6,943 bases of DNA from NCBI GenBank assembly GCA_029865675.1, contig JARXAU010000080.1:1-6943 (forward strand), written 5' to 3'. This document shows, piece after piece, positions 1 through 6,610 of the stretch (the first letter of the stretch is position 1; every line of letters starts with the position of its first letter). The translations under genes and the position numbers were made by a program. The DNA comes from Rhodoferax sp. GTDB taxonomy: Bacteria; Pseudomonadota; Gammaproteobacteria; Burkholderiales; Burkholderiaceae_C. The notes beneath the pieces are model-generated. The model saw nothing but the letters and a program-made list of their open reading frames with translations, was not told the origin of the DNA and searched no databases.

Positions 1-2
1 CC

Positions 3-1817
3 TTGGCGGAGCTTGTGCCCACGCTCAAGGCGCAGCTGGCTAAGGTCATTACCAACTTCAACCTCAACGCCAGCTTGGGCCGCCTGCGCAGCATCCAGGT
101 CTATGTGGTGGGGCAGGCGCGCCAGCCCGGCACCTATGCGGTGTCTAGCCTGAGCACCCTGGTCAACGCCTTGTTTGCCAGCGGAGGCCCCAGCGCCAAC
201 GGCAGCATGCGCGGTATCGAGCTGCGCCGCGACGGCAAACTGGTCACGCAAATTGACCTGTACGACTTCATTACCAAGGGTGACAAAAGCCGCGACGTGG
301 CGCTCTTGCCGGGAGACGTTATCTTCATTCCCCAAGCTGGCCCGCGCGTAGCGGTTTTGGGGGCGTTTGACCAAGTCGCCATTTTTGAGACCAAAGCCCC
401 GGGCCAGACGGTGGGCGAGGTGCTGGCCTATGGCGGCGGCGTGGCGCCCATTGCCACGGTGCGCAAGGCGCTGCTAGAGCGAGTCAACCCCGCAGTCAAA
501 TCGTCCCGCGAGGTGCTGGACTTGGCGCTAGACGCCAACGGCCTGACGCAAAAGCTCCAAGGCGGCGACATCCTTACCCTGCTGCCGGTGAGCCCCGCGT
601 TTGCCAACGCCGTCACCCTGCAAGGCGTGGTGGCCGAGCCGGTGCGCCACCGCTGGTTTGCCGGCATGCGCGTGTTGGACCTGATACCCAATACCGAGGC
701 CTTGGTCACCCCTGATTACTTCAAGCGCAAAAACCTGCTTACCCAAGGCGACCAGTCCACTCTGGGCGCCAAAGCCCCCGGCACCGCCGAACAAGCGGGC
801 GCCAAAATCACTGAGCGCTTTCGGCGCATGGCAGACCAGATCAACTGGGACTACGCGGTGGTAGAGCGCCTCAACCCCGACCGCCTCACCACCGAGCTTC
901 TGCCGTTTAACCTGGGCCGCGCGGTGTTGCAGCGCGACGCCAGCCAAAACCTGGTGCTGCAGCCCGGCGACGTGGTCACCATATTGGGCCGCAACGAACT
1001 GGCCTTGCCCCAAGAGCGCCAAACCCGCCTGGTGCGCGTGGAAGGCGAAGTCGCGGCCCCCGGCATCTACCAGGCGCAGCCCGGAGAAACCATGGGCCAG
1101 CTGCTGCGCCGCATTGGGGGCCTCACGCCCCAGGCCTATGTGTATGGCACAGAGTTCAGCCGCGAATCCATTCGCAAGCGCCAGCAAGACAACTTGGATG
1201 TGCTGGTGCGCCGCCTGGAGGCACAAGCCCAGTCCAACGCGCAGAACTTAACCGCCAACGCAGCCACCAAAGCCGACTCCGCCGCCCAGTCCCAAGTGAT
1301 GCTCGCGCAGCAGCAGGCCCAGCTCAAGTCGCAAATCGAGCGCCTGCGCTCCCTGAAAAGCACCGGTCGTATGTCTCTGGAGCTTGACACCCGCGCCCAG
1401 GCCCTGGCCGACTTGCCCGACCTACCACTCGAAGACGGCGACCACATCAGCGTGCCCTCGGTGCCCAGCTATGTGGCGGCCTTTGGCGCGGTCAACAACG
1501 AAAACGTGTTTTTGTATAAGCCCGGCAAAACCGTGGCCGACGTCGCCAAGTCTGCCGGCCTGACCGAAGAGGCCGACCCGGACCAGCTCTTTCTGGTGCG
1601 CGCCGACGGCAGTGTGCTTAGCCGCGCCGACCACAGCAGCCTGTTTGGCCGTGCCTTCTCGTCCATTGCCGTTATGCCCGGCGACACCCTGGTGGTGCCC
1701 GCCAAGTGGGACCGCGAAACGGGCTACAACGCCATGGTGCGTGGCTTGAAGGACTGGACGCAAATCCTGGCCAACCTCGGCCTGGGCTTGGCGGCTATCA
1801 AAACAATCAACAACTGA
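3..1817 (+). CDS. Outer-membrane polysaccharide export protein (OPX, Wza-like), 5'-partial
   Basis: This is the 3' part of a gene for a periplasmic/outer-membrane export protein that carries polysaccharide across the outer membrane. The frame is open from the first bases, so the TTG at position 3 is a window edge and not a real start; the signal peptide and the N-terminal Poly_export domain would lie upstream. The 604 visible residues hold about five SLBB-type (soluble ligand-binding beta-grasp) units, at residues 31-110, 115-195, 205-325, 344-485 and 490-567. Each shows the usual pattern, for example VVGQARQPGTY near the start and LLPGDVIFIP near the end of the first. The fourth is split by a charged, Gln/Ala-rich predicted coiled coil (about 388-452). 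The C-terminal stretch (about 575-600, with DWTQILANLGLGLAAIK) resembles the amphipathic helix by which Wza-type proteins form the outer-membrane pore. It lies 6 bases before the Wzz-like gene, its usual partner. Family assignment is firm; the exact subtype is inferred. Confidence 0.93.
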   Translation: MAELVPTLKAQLAKVITNFNLNASLGRLRSIQVYVVGQARQPGTYAVSSLSTLVNALFASGGPSANGSMRGIELRRDGKLVTQIDLYDFITKGDKSRDVALLPGDVIFIPQAGPRVAVLGAFDQVAIFETKAPGQTVGEVLAYGGGVAPIATVRKALLERVNPAVKSSREVLDLALDANGLTQKLQGGDILTLLPVSPAFANAVTLQGVVAEPVRHRWFAGMRVLDLIPNTEALVTPDYFKRKNLLTQGDQSTLGAKAPGTAEQAGAKITERFRRMADQINWDYAVVERLNPDRLTTELLPFNLGRAVLQRDASQNLVLQPGDVVTILGRNELALPQERQTRLVRVEGEVAAPGIYQAQPGETMGQLLRRIGGLTPQAYVYGTEFSRESIRKRQQDNLDVLVRRLEAQAQSNAQNLTANAATKADSAAQSQVMLAQQQAQLKSQIERLRSLKSTGRMSLELDTRAQALADLPDLPLEDGDHISVPSVPSYVAAFGAVNNENVFLYKPGKTVADVAKSAGLTEEADPDQLFLVRADGSVLSRADHSSLFGRAFSSIAVMPGDTLVVPAKWDRETGYNAMVRGLKDWTQILANLGLGLAAIKTINN

Positions 1818-1823
1818 GCCGCA

Positions 1824-3008
1824 ATGACCGATTCAGACGCCATCGCTGCACACGAAGACGACGACGAAGTCAGCCTGCTTGACCTGCTGCAAGTCGTGGC
1901 AGACAACCTGCGCCTGTTGGTTGTTGGCTCCTTGCTTGCCGGGCTGGTAGCCCTTGGCGTGTGCTTTGCCATTGCGCCCACGTTTACCGCCAGCACCTCG
2001 TTCATGCCGCCGCCGCAGCAGGCCAGTGGTGCCGCCAGTTTGTTGTCATCTTTGGGCGCCTTGGGCGGCCTGGCCGGCGCGGCCAGCGGGCTCAAAAACC
2101 CTTCCGACCAGTACGTGGCGTTTTTAAAAAGCCGCAGCGTGCAAGACGCGTTGATCGACCGTTTTGACCTGATCAAGCGCTACGACGAAAAATACCGCCA
2201 ATACGCCACCAAAGAGTTGGAGCGGCGCGTCCGCGTCCAAGCCGGCAAAGACGGCTTGATCACCGTGGACGCGGACGACGAAGACCCCCAGTTTGCCGCC
2301 ACCCTGGCCAACTCCCATGTGGAAGAGCTGGGCAAACTGCTCAGCCGCCTGGCTGTGACCGAAGCCCAGCAGCGCCGCCTGTTTTTTGAAAAGCAACTCG
2401 CCGCCACCAAAGACAAGCTGGTCAAGGCCGAGCAGGCCCTGCGCGGCAGCGGCGTGAGCGCCAGCGTGCTCAAGTCCAGCCCGGTGGCTGCGGTGGAGGG
2501 CCTGGCCAAGCTCAAAGCCGCCATTGCCGCCCAAGAGATCAAACTCGCCAGCATGCGCGGCTACTTGGCCGAGTCGGCCTTTGAGTTCAAGCAAGCGCAA
2601 ACCGAGCTGGCCGCCATGCGCAGCCAAATGGCGCGCCTGGAGTCTGCCGACCCCCCTTCGAGCGCGGGCGGTCAGGCCGACAGTGACTACATCAGCAAGT
2701 ACCGCGAGTTCAAGTACTTTGAAACCCTGTTTGAGCTGTTTTCTAAACAGTACGAAATTGCCCGTGTGGACGAAAGCCGCGAAGGCGCGGTCATCCAGGT
2801 GGTGGACGTAGCAGTGGCGCCAGAGCTCAAAAGCAAGCCCAAAAAAGCCATCATTGCCATCCTCGCCACATTAGCAGCCGGCTTTGCCTTGCTCATCTTT
2901 GTGTTTGCTCGCCACGCGCTGCGCAATGCAGCGCAAGACGCCGAAGCCGCCCACAAGCTCGCCGCACTCAGAGCGTCCTTCGGGCGTGCGCTGGGTCGCC
3001 GCGGATAA
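1824..3008 (+). CDS. Wzz/GNVR-type polysaccharide co-polymerase (chain-length determinant), no kinase domain
   Basis: This 394-residue inner-membrane protein is predicted to control polysaccharide chain length and to contact the OPX exporter. It has the classic two-membrane-segment layout: a short acidic cytoplasmic N-terminus (EDDDE at 11-15), a first membrane helix at about 30-51, a large periplasmic part, and a second helix at about 341-362. The periplasmic part starts with a Gly/Ala/Leu-rich stretch (67-90), then a Wzz-like segment with SDQYVAFLKSRSVQDAL, then a long helical region likely to be coiled coil (175-275). Just before the second helix is the typical Pro/Lys motif APELKSKPKK. 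The cytoplasmic tail is only about 30 residues, with no Walker motifs or Tyr cluster, so a Wzc-like autokinase is not fused here. The ATG is 6 bases after the stop of the OPX gene with only a weak GAG upstream, so translational coupling is likely. The symbol wzz would be reasonable, but the exact class is uncertain. Confidence 0.92.
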   Translation: MTDSDAIAAHEDDDEVSLLDLLQVVADNLRLLVVGSLLAGLVALGVCFAIAPTFTASTSFMPPPQQASGAASLLSSLGALGGLAGAASGLKNPSDQYVAFLKSRSVQDALIDRFDLIKRYDEKYRQYATKELERRVRVQAGKDGLITVDADDEDPQFAATLANSHVEELGKLLSRLAVTEAQQRRLFFEKQLAATKDKLVKAEQALRGSGVSASVLKSSPVAAVEGLAKLKAAIAAQEIKLASMRGYLAESAFEFKQAQTELAAMRSQMARLESADPPSSAGGQADSDYISKYREFKYFETLFELFSKQYEIARVDESREGAVIQVVDVAVAPELKSKPKKAIIAILATLAAGFALLIFVFARHALRNAAQDAEAAHKLAALRASFGRALGRRG

Positions 3009-3028
3009 CTACTGGCACTTCAATCGCC

Positions 3029-3100
3029 ATGGCACCCCTTACCAAAACCGTATTTCCAGGCGCAATCCGGGGCCTGCAGCAACTGGAGGTAGGCGTATGA
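3029..3100 (+). other. Possible 23-codon leader reading frame ending on the wbaP start
   Basis: Between the Wzz-like gene and wbaP there is an ATG-initiated frame of 23 codons (begins MAPLTKTVF). Its TGA overlaps the wbaP ATG as ATGA at 3097-3100. Such an overlap can couple translation of two frames. I see no good ribosome binding site before its ATG and do not recognise the peptide, so it may be chance. It spans most of the 88-base gap, in which I see no promoter or terminator. Confidence 0.2.
3085..3090 (+). promoter_or_regulatory. Ribosome binding site that sets the wbaP start
   Basis: GGAGGT, a near-perfect Shine-Dalgarno core, stands 6 bases before the ATG at 3097. It decides the start: the same frame is open back to 2884, but that longer version would overlap the Wzz-like gene by 125 bases and add residues unlike the family. 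Confidence 0.85.
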
Positions 3101-4593
3101 CACAAGCGGCAATATCCCCAAGGCTAGCCGAACGGCGTAAACCACGCGCCTCAAACACTAGCCAGCAATACTTGGTCGTTGCAGTTGGCGATCTGCTTGC
3201 TTTCGGTGCCGCTGCTGTGCTTGTCTTGCTAACGCACGGACGCAGCGCGGGCGGCGATAGCGCCTTGCCCGACCTCATGCAGCGCAGCGACCATTGGCTT
3301 ATCGTGGCAGCATGGCTCGTGTGGTTCATGGCGGTAAAGCAGGTTTGCGTCAACCGCAAACCATTCTCTGCTGAGCTGCAGCAACTTGTGGTGGCGCTGG
3401 TGTGCTTTGCTGGCATAGATATCGCCTTGAGCGCAGTGGTGCACGGGAAAACCGCGTCCGGCGAATGGGTGACAAGATGGCTTGCCCTATTTGTGCTTAT
3501 GCCCCTGGCGCGTAGCCTGAGCCGTCGCCTGCTGGTGGCAATGCAACTCTGGCAACGGCCCACGCTCGTCATCGGCAATGGTGAAAACGCGCTAGCCACC
3601 CTGGCCGCGCTGCGCAGCGAGCCGGGCATGGGCTTTGACGTGAAGCTCTTCATGGTGCCTCCCCCTGAAGACAGCACCGGCAGTGTGCAGCTGTCGCGGC
3701 CACAGCCTGCGCTTGCGCCGGTGTGCGAGGGTATACGCACAGTGCCTTGGAGCGACCAGCCGGCCCAGCTCAAGCGCCTGCGCAATATGCATGTGGTGAT
3801 TGCGCTAGAAGCCAGCCAGCGCAAAACCCGCGAAGCCCTGCTGCGCCGACTTACCCAAAACGGCATCATGGACGTGCACGTGGTGCCCGCCATGCGTGGC
3901 GTGCCGCTGCACGGGCTGGAGGCTTCCCAGTTTTTTAGCCAAGAGGTGTTGCTCATTCAGCTCCACACCAACCTGCGCAACCAGGCCTACCAGTGGTTCA
4001 AGCGGGCGTTTGATGTTGTGGTCTCAACAGTCTTGTTGACCCTGCTCTTCCCTTTGTTTGTGTACCTGTATTTCAAAATTACTGCCGACGGTGGCCCCTT
4101 TATTTATGGCCACACCCGCGTAGGCCGCAATGGCGTGGCATTCCAATGCTTGAAATTTCGCACCATGGTGGTTAACTCAGCCGATGTGCTTGCCGAGCTA
4201 TTGGCCCGTGACCCGGTGGCGCGCGCCGAATGGGAGAAAGATTTCAAACTTAAAAACGACCCTCGGGTCAACCGCTTTGGTAGCTTTTTGCGCCGCAGCA
4301 GTATTGACGAGTTGCCTCAGCTCTGGAATGTGCTGCGCGGCGACATGAGCCTAGTCGGCCCTCGCCCGGTGGTGCAGGCCGAACTAGCGCGCTACCAAGA
4401 CGACGTGGCCTATTACCTTATGAGCCGCCCCGGTATGACCGGTTTATGGCAGGTAAGTGGCCGCAACGACGTGGACTATTGCGCCCGCGTGTACTTTGAC
4501 GCTTGGTATGTAAAGAACTGGTCGTTATGGACTGACTTGGTGATTTTGTTCAAGACAGTGGGTGTGGTTTTGAAGCGGGCGGGGGCGTATTGA
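3097..4593 (+). CDS. wbaP: Undecaprenyl-phosphate sugar-1-phosphate transferase, WbaP type
   Basis: This 498-residue inner-membrane enzyme starts repeat-unit synthesis by moving a hexose-1-phosphate from a UDP-sugar to undecaprenyl phosphate; in characterised WbaP the sugar is galactose. It has the full three-part WbaP build. There are about four N-terminal membrane helices (roughly 25-46, 66-84, 93-115, 127-148), a middle Rossmann-like domain (from about 154, with LVIGNGENA), and a C-terminal catalytic domain. The catalytic part has a membrane-inserted helix (303-328), KFRTM (353-357), the Asp-Glu pair in SIDELPQLWNVLRGDMSLVG (D404, E405, by analogy with the PglC dyad), GPRPV (421-425), PGMTGLWQVSGRNDVDY (445-461), and the typical ending KRAGAY. 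Length fits the family. The start is fixed by the GGAGGT at 3085. It ends in two tandem TGA codons. The sugar is not provable from sequence: galactose is most likely, glucose possible. It links the export genes upstream to the variable region downstream. Confidence 0.94.
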   Translation: MTQAAISPRLAERRKPRASNTSQQYLVVAVGDLLAFGAAAVLVLLTHGRSAGGDSALPDLMQRSDHWLIVAAWLVWFMAVKQVCVNRKPFSAELQQLVVALVCFAGIDIALSAVVHGKTASGEWVTRWLALFVLMPLARSLSRRLLVAMQLWQRPTLVIGNGENALATLAALRSEPGMGFDVKLFMVPPPEDSTGSVQLSRPQPALAPVCEGIRTVPWSDQPAQLKRLRNMHVVIALEASQRKTREALLRRLTQNGIMDVHVVPAMRGVPLHGLEASQFFSQEVLLIQLHTNLRNQAYQWFKRAFDVVVSTVLLTLLFPLFVYLYFKITADGGPFIYGHTRVGRNGVAFQCLKFRTMVVNSADVLAELLARDPVARAEWEKDFKLKNDPRVNRFGSFLRRSSIDELPQLWNVLRGDMSLVGPRPVVQAELARYQDDVAYYLMSRPGMTGLWQVSGRNDVDYCARVYFDAWYVKNWSLWTDLVILFKTVGVVLKRAGAY

Positions 4594-4607
4594 TGATCTC
4601 CCGGTTT

Positions 4608-4649
4608 GAGTACGCGTTTGCGTTCTGAGAGTGAGTATGCGCTTTGCTT
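4608..4649 (+). repeat. Imperfect direct repeat, 25-base spacing, over the wzx start
   Basis: GAGTACGCGTTTGCGTT (4608-4624) is followed 25 bases on by GAGTATGCGCTTTGCTT (4633-4649), matching at 12 of 17 positions with the first five identical. The second copy holds the out-of-frame ATG at 4637 and the presumed TTG start at 4644. It could be a decayed small duplication or chance. The 50-base gap before wzx shows no clear promoter or terminator. Confidence 0.3.
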
Positions 4650-5954
4650 AAAAACCGTCTGGTCCAAAACATCGTCTCGCTGGGCGCGGTCCAGTTCACG
4701 TCGCTGGCCCTGCCACTGATCGCATTGCCCTACTTAGCTACGGTGCTTGGAGCCAGTCAGTTGGGACGGGTTGCATTTGCCTTGTCTGTCGCGCAAATAC
4801 TGCTCATCATTTCGGACTACGGCTTCAACCTTTCTGCCCCAAAAGCCATCGCGCTACACCGTAACGATGTGAAAAAAGTAGCCGAAATATTTTGTGCCGT
4901 CATGCTCGTACGTAGCCTGTTGGCGCTGGGTGGGTTGGTGGTTATGGTAGTAATCGTTTTTGTATTCCAAGTGGGCCGCAGTGAACTGCCCTTGTTGCTA
5001 CTGGCGTACGCCATGGTGATTGGAAACATCTTGCTCCCCCAATGGTTATTCCAAGGGCTTGAGCGGCTCAAAGCCGTGAGTGCAGTGCAAGTGGCCGGTC
5101 GTCTTATTGCCTTTTGCGGCATATTTTTCTTGGTAAAAACCCCCGACGACGTTTTGGCCGCCACATTTCTGCAAGCTGCCGGCGTCGGTTTGGGCGGTAT
5201 TTTGGCCATTCCGCTGACGGTGCGGGCGCTTGCTGGTGTGCGCATGGCGTGGCCATGCCGTACTGCGCTAAAGACGCAATTGCAAGATGGATGGCATGTT
5301 TTCATATCCACCGCCGCCATTAACATTTACACCACCAGCAACATCTTTTTCTTGGGGTTGATTGCGACGCCCGCAGCGCTTGGTCAATACTATGTTGCGG
5401 AGAAAATTATTCGCGCTGCACAGGCTATGTACGGCCCTATCGGGAACGCCATTTACCCCCATGTTGCGCGCATTGCAGCTACCGATACAGCCGCAGCGCT
5501 GCAATTTGTGAGAGCATTGGTTTACAAGCTTGGTGGATTATTCGTAGTTATCTCAGTAATATTGTTTTTTGCTGCTCCATCACTAATACATGTGTTTTTT
5601 GGTGATGAATACGAAGCTGCAGTGCCTGTGTTGCGAATATTGACCTTGACGTTAGCCGTAAGTATTTTTGCAAATATATTTGCAATACAAACATTGTTAC
5701 CATTCGGTCTTGAGTCTCGGTTAAGCAGAATATTGCTTTCAGCTGCAATTCTGGATGTTTTATTATTCATCCCTGCCGTTTATTGGTATGGCCCCTTTGG
5801 TGCCGCATGGGTAAACGTATCAGTTGAGGTTTTCGTTGCAAGCTCTGCGCTGACGGTCCTTACCTTCGCAGGGCTTAATCCATTAAGTAACCACCAGAGA
5901 AGACAGTCCGATGCGGGCACTTCATCGATAATATTCAAAGACCGTGAGGAATGA
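4644..5954 (+). CDS. wzx: Wzx-type O-unit/oligosaccharide flippase, TTG start
   Basis: This 436-residue polytopic membrane protein of the MOP/polysaccharide-transport superfamily is predicted to flip undecaprenyl-linked repeat units from the cytoplasmic to the periplasmic face of the inner membrane. The N-terminus is typical of Wzx/RfbX: a first helix with ALPLIALPYLATVLGASQLG (22-41), then DYGFNLSAPKAIAL (58-71). The conserved PQWLFQGLERLK motif is at 132-143. Hydrophobic helices recur along the whole length, roughly a dozen, ending at about 410, followed by a polar tail. The start is unusual. In this frame a stop lies at 4632-4634 and the first plausible start is TTG at 4644, with only a weak GAGAGTGAG upstream. 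The ATG at 4637 is out of frame and meets a stop after four codons. Since the family motif begins only about 20 residues in, TTG is the best choice. From about 5520 GC content drops sharply. Substrate cannot be told from sequence. Confidence 0.9.
   Translation: MLKNRLVQNIVSLGAVQFTSLALPLIALPYLATVLGASQLGRVAFALSVAQILLIISDYGFNLSAPKAIALHRNDVKKVAEIFCAVMLVRSLLALGGLVVMVVIVFVFQVGRSELPLLLLAYAMVIGNILLPQWLFQGLERLKAVSAVQVAGRLIAFCGIFFLVKTPDDVLAATFLQAAGVGLGGILAIPLTVRALAGVRMAWPCRTALKTQLQDGWHVFISTAAINIYTTSNIFFLGLIATPAALGQYYVAEKIIRAAQAMYGPIGNAIYPHVARIAATDTAAALQFVRALVYKLGGLFVVISVILFFAAPSLIHVFFGDEYEAAVPVLRILTLTLAVSIFANIFAIQTLLPFGLESRLSRILLSAAILDVLLFIPAVYWYGPFGAAWVNVSVEVFVASSALTVLTFAGLNPLSNHQRRQSDAGTSSIIFKDREE
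5947..5950 (+). promoter_or_regulatory. Ribosome binding site for the acyltransferase, inside the end of wzx
   Basis: AGGA lies 5 bases before the ATG at 5956 and 11 before the ATG at 5962, favouring 5956. A GTG at 5944 in the same frame would precede the site. The site sits within the last codons of wzx, so the two genes are probably translated together. Confidence 0.55.
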
Positions 5955-5955
5955 A

Positions 5956-6592
5956 ATGCGGATGAAAAAATTGTTTAACTTTGTGAAAAATAGATTAACT
6001 TACGACAATTACTTTTTGGGAATTGTGAAGCTATTGCATCACACCGTAGTTGCCTTGCGCAAGCTGCTGGTGTGTCGCATATCGTTTGTACATGGAATTA
6101 TTCTAAATGACCCGGTTTTAGTAGAAGGTCGGCACGAAATAGGATTTGGAAGAAATATCCACGTTGGGTGCTTGAGCTGGATCGCCGCAATCAGCAAATA
6201 TGCTGAATTGCGCTGCACCTCCCGCATTACGTTGGATGATCGCTGCAACTTTTCTGGTGGTATGCCTATCAGCCACATTGCCAATATTGCAATTGGCGAC
6301 GGCGTGCTGTTTGGCAGCGACGTCTACATTGCCAACCACAGCCATGGAAAAAATGCATGGGCTAGGCGCAATCCACGCCCCCAGCGCTACTCCCAAAACG
6401 GTCATTGGGCGGTTGCGGTCCCTTGGTGATCCAACACATGTTTGCCATGGGCACGACGTGGTGCTGGTGGTTCCAGTAGCCAACGATGTGAGGTTAGTCA
6501 GCGGTGCCAATAACGCGGCGCGGCATTATTTGGCACCGGCAGGGATGTTAGTCGGCGCTCCGGCCCGATTCAGAAAAGATATGACCTCGTAG
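5956..6592 (+). pseudogene. Hexapeptide-repeat (LbH) O-acyltransferase, frameshifted
   Basis: This gene would encode a cytoplasmic left-handed beta-helix acyltransferase, probably an acetyltransferase that decorates a sugar of the repeat unit. The first part reads well: MRMKKLFNF at the start, then hexapeptide-like turns such as EIGFGRNIHVG, RITLDDRCNFSGG and IAIGDGVLFGSDVYI, and the catalytic-type motif NHSHG near 6331-6345, whose His residues serve in this family. After that the frame gives unrelated sequence and stops at 6427-6429. The family's C-terminal signature continues one frame over: HGHDVVLVVPV, VRLVSGANN and PAGMLVGAPARF, ending at TAG 6590-6592. Dropping one base would give a 211-residue protein, the usual family size. 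The A6 run at 6348-6353 is a candidate site. The stretch 6355-6430 fits the family poorly in any single frame, so more than one small lesion is possible. It could be a true pseudogene, a sequencing error, or a slippage-controlled gene. Confidence 0.75.
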
Positions 6593-6610
6593 TTTCACAT
6601 TGGATTAAGC

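Noticed and set aside
528..1226. A 232-codon open frame on the minus strand within the OPX gene
   Set aside because: It lies wholly antisense to a convincing gene, has low-complexity Gly/Ala/His-rich sequence typical of GC-rich antisense shadows, and no recognisable domain.
2884..3096. A longer N-terminus for the WbaP-like protein starting at 2884
   Set aside because: It would overlap the Wzz-like gene by 125 bases, and the strong GGAGGT before ATG 3097 gives a family-sized protein.
3085..3096. Resemblance to the RfaH ops element (GGCGGTAG...)
   Set aside because: GGAGGTAG has one mismatch to the core and the following bases do not fit. It is explained by the Shine-Dalgarno sequence, and ops sites normally lie far upstream of the first gene.
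3039..3956. A 305-codon minus-strand frame opposite wbaP
   Set aside because: Ser/Arg/Thr/Ala-rich composition with no domain, fully antisense to a well-supported gene.
4602..4657. CGGTTT and AAACCG as a hairpin hiding the wzx start
   Set aside because: Only six base pairs with a 44-base loop; too weak to call a terminator or regulatory hairpin.
5944..5946. GTG at 5944 as the acyltransferase start
   Set aside because: The AGGA site would then lie inside the coding sequence; ATG 5956 has proper spacing.
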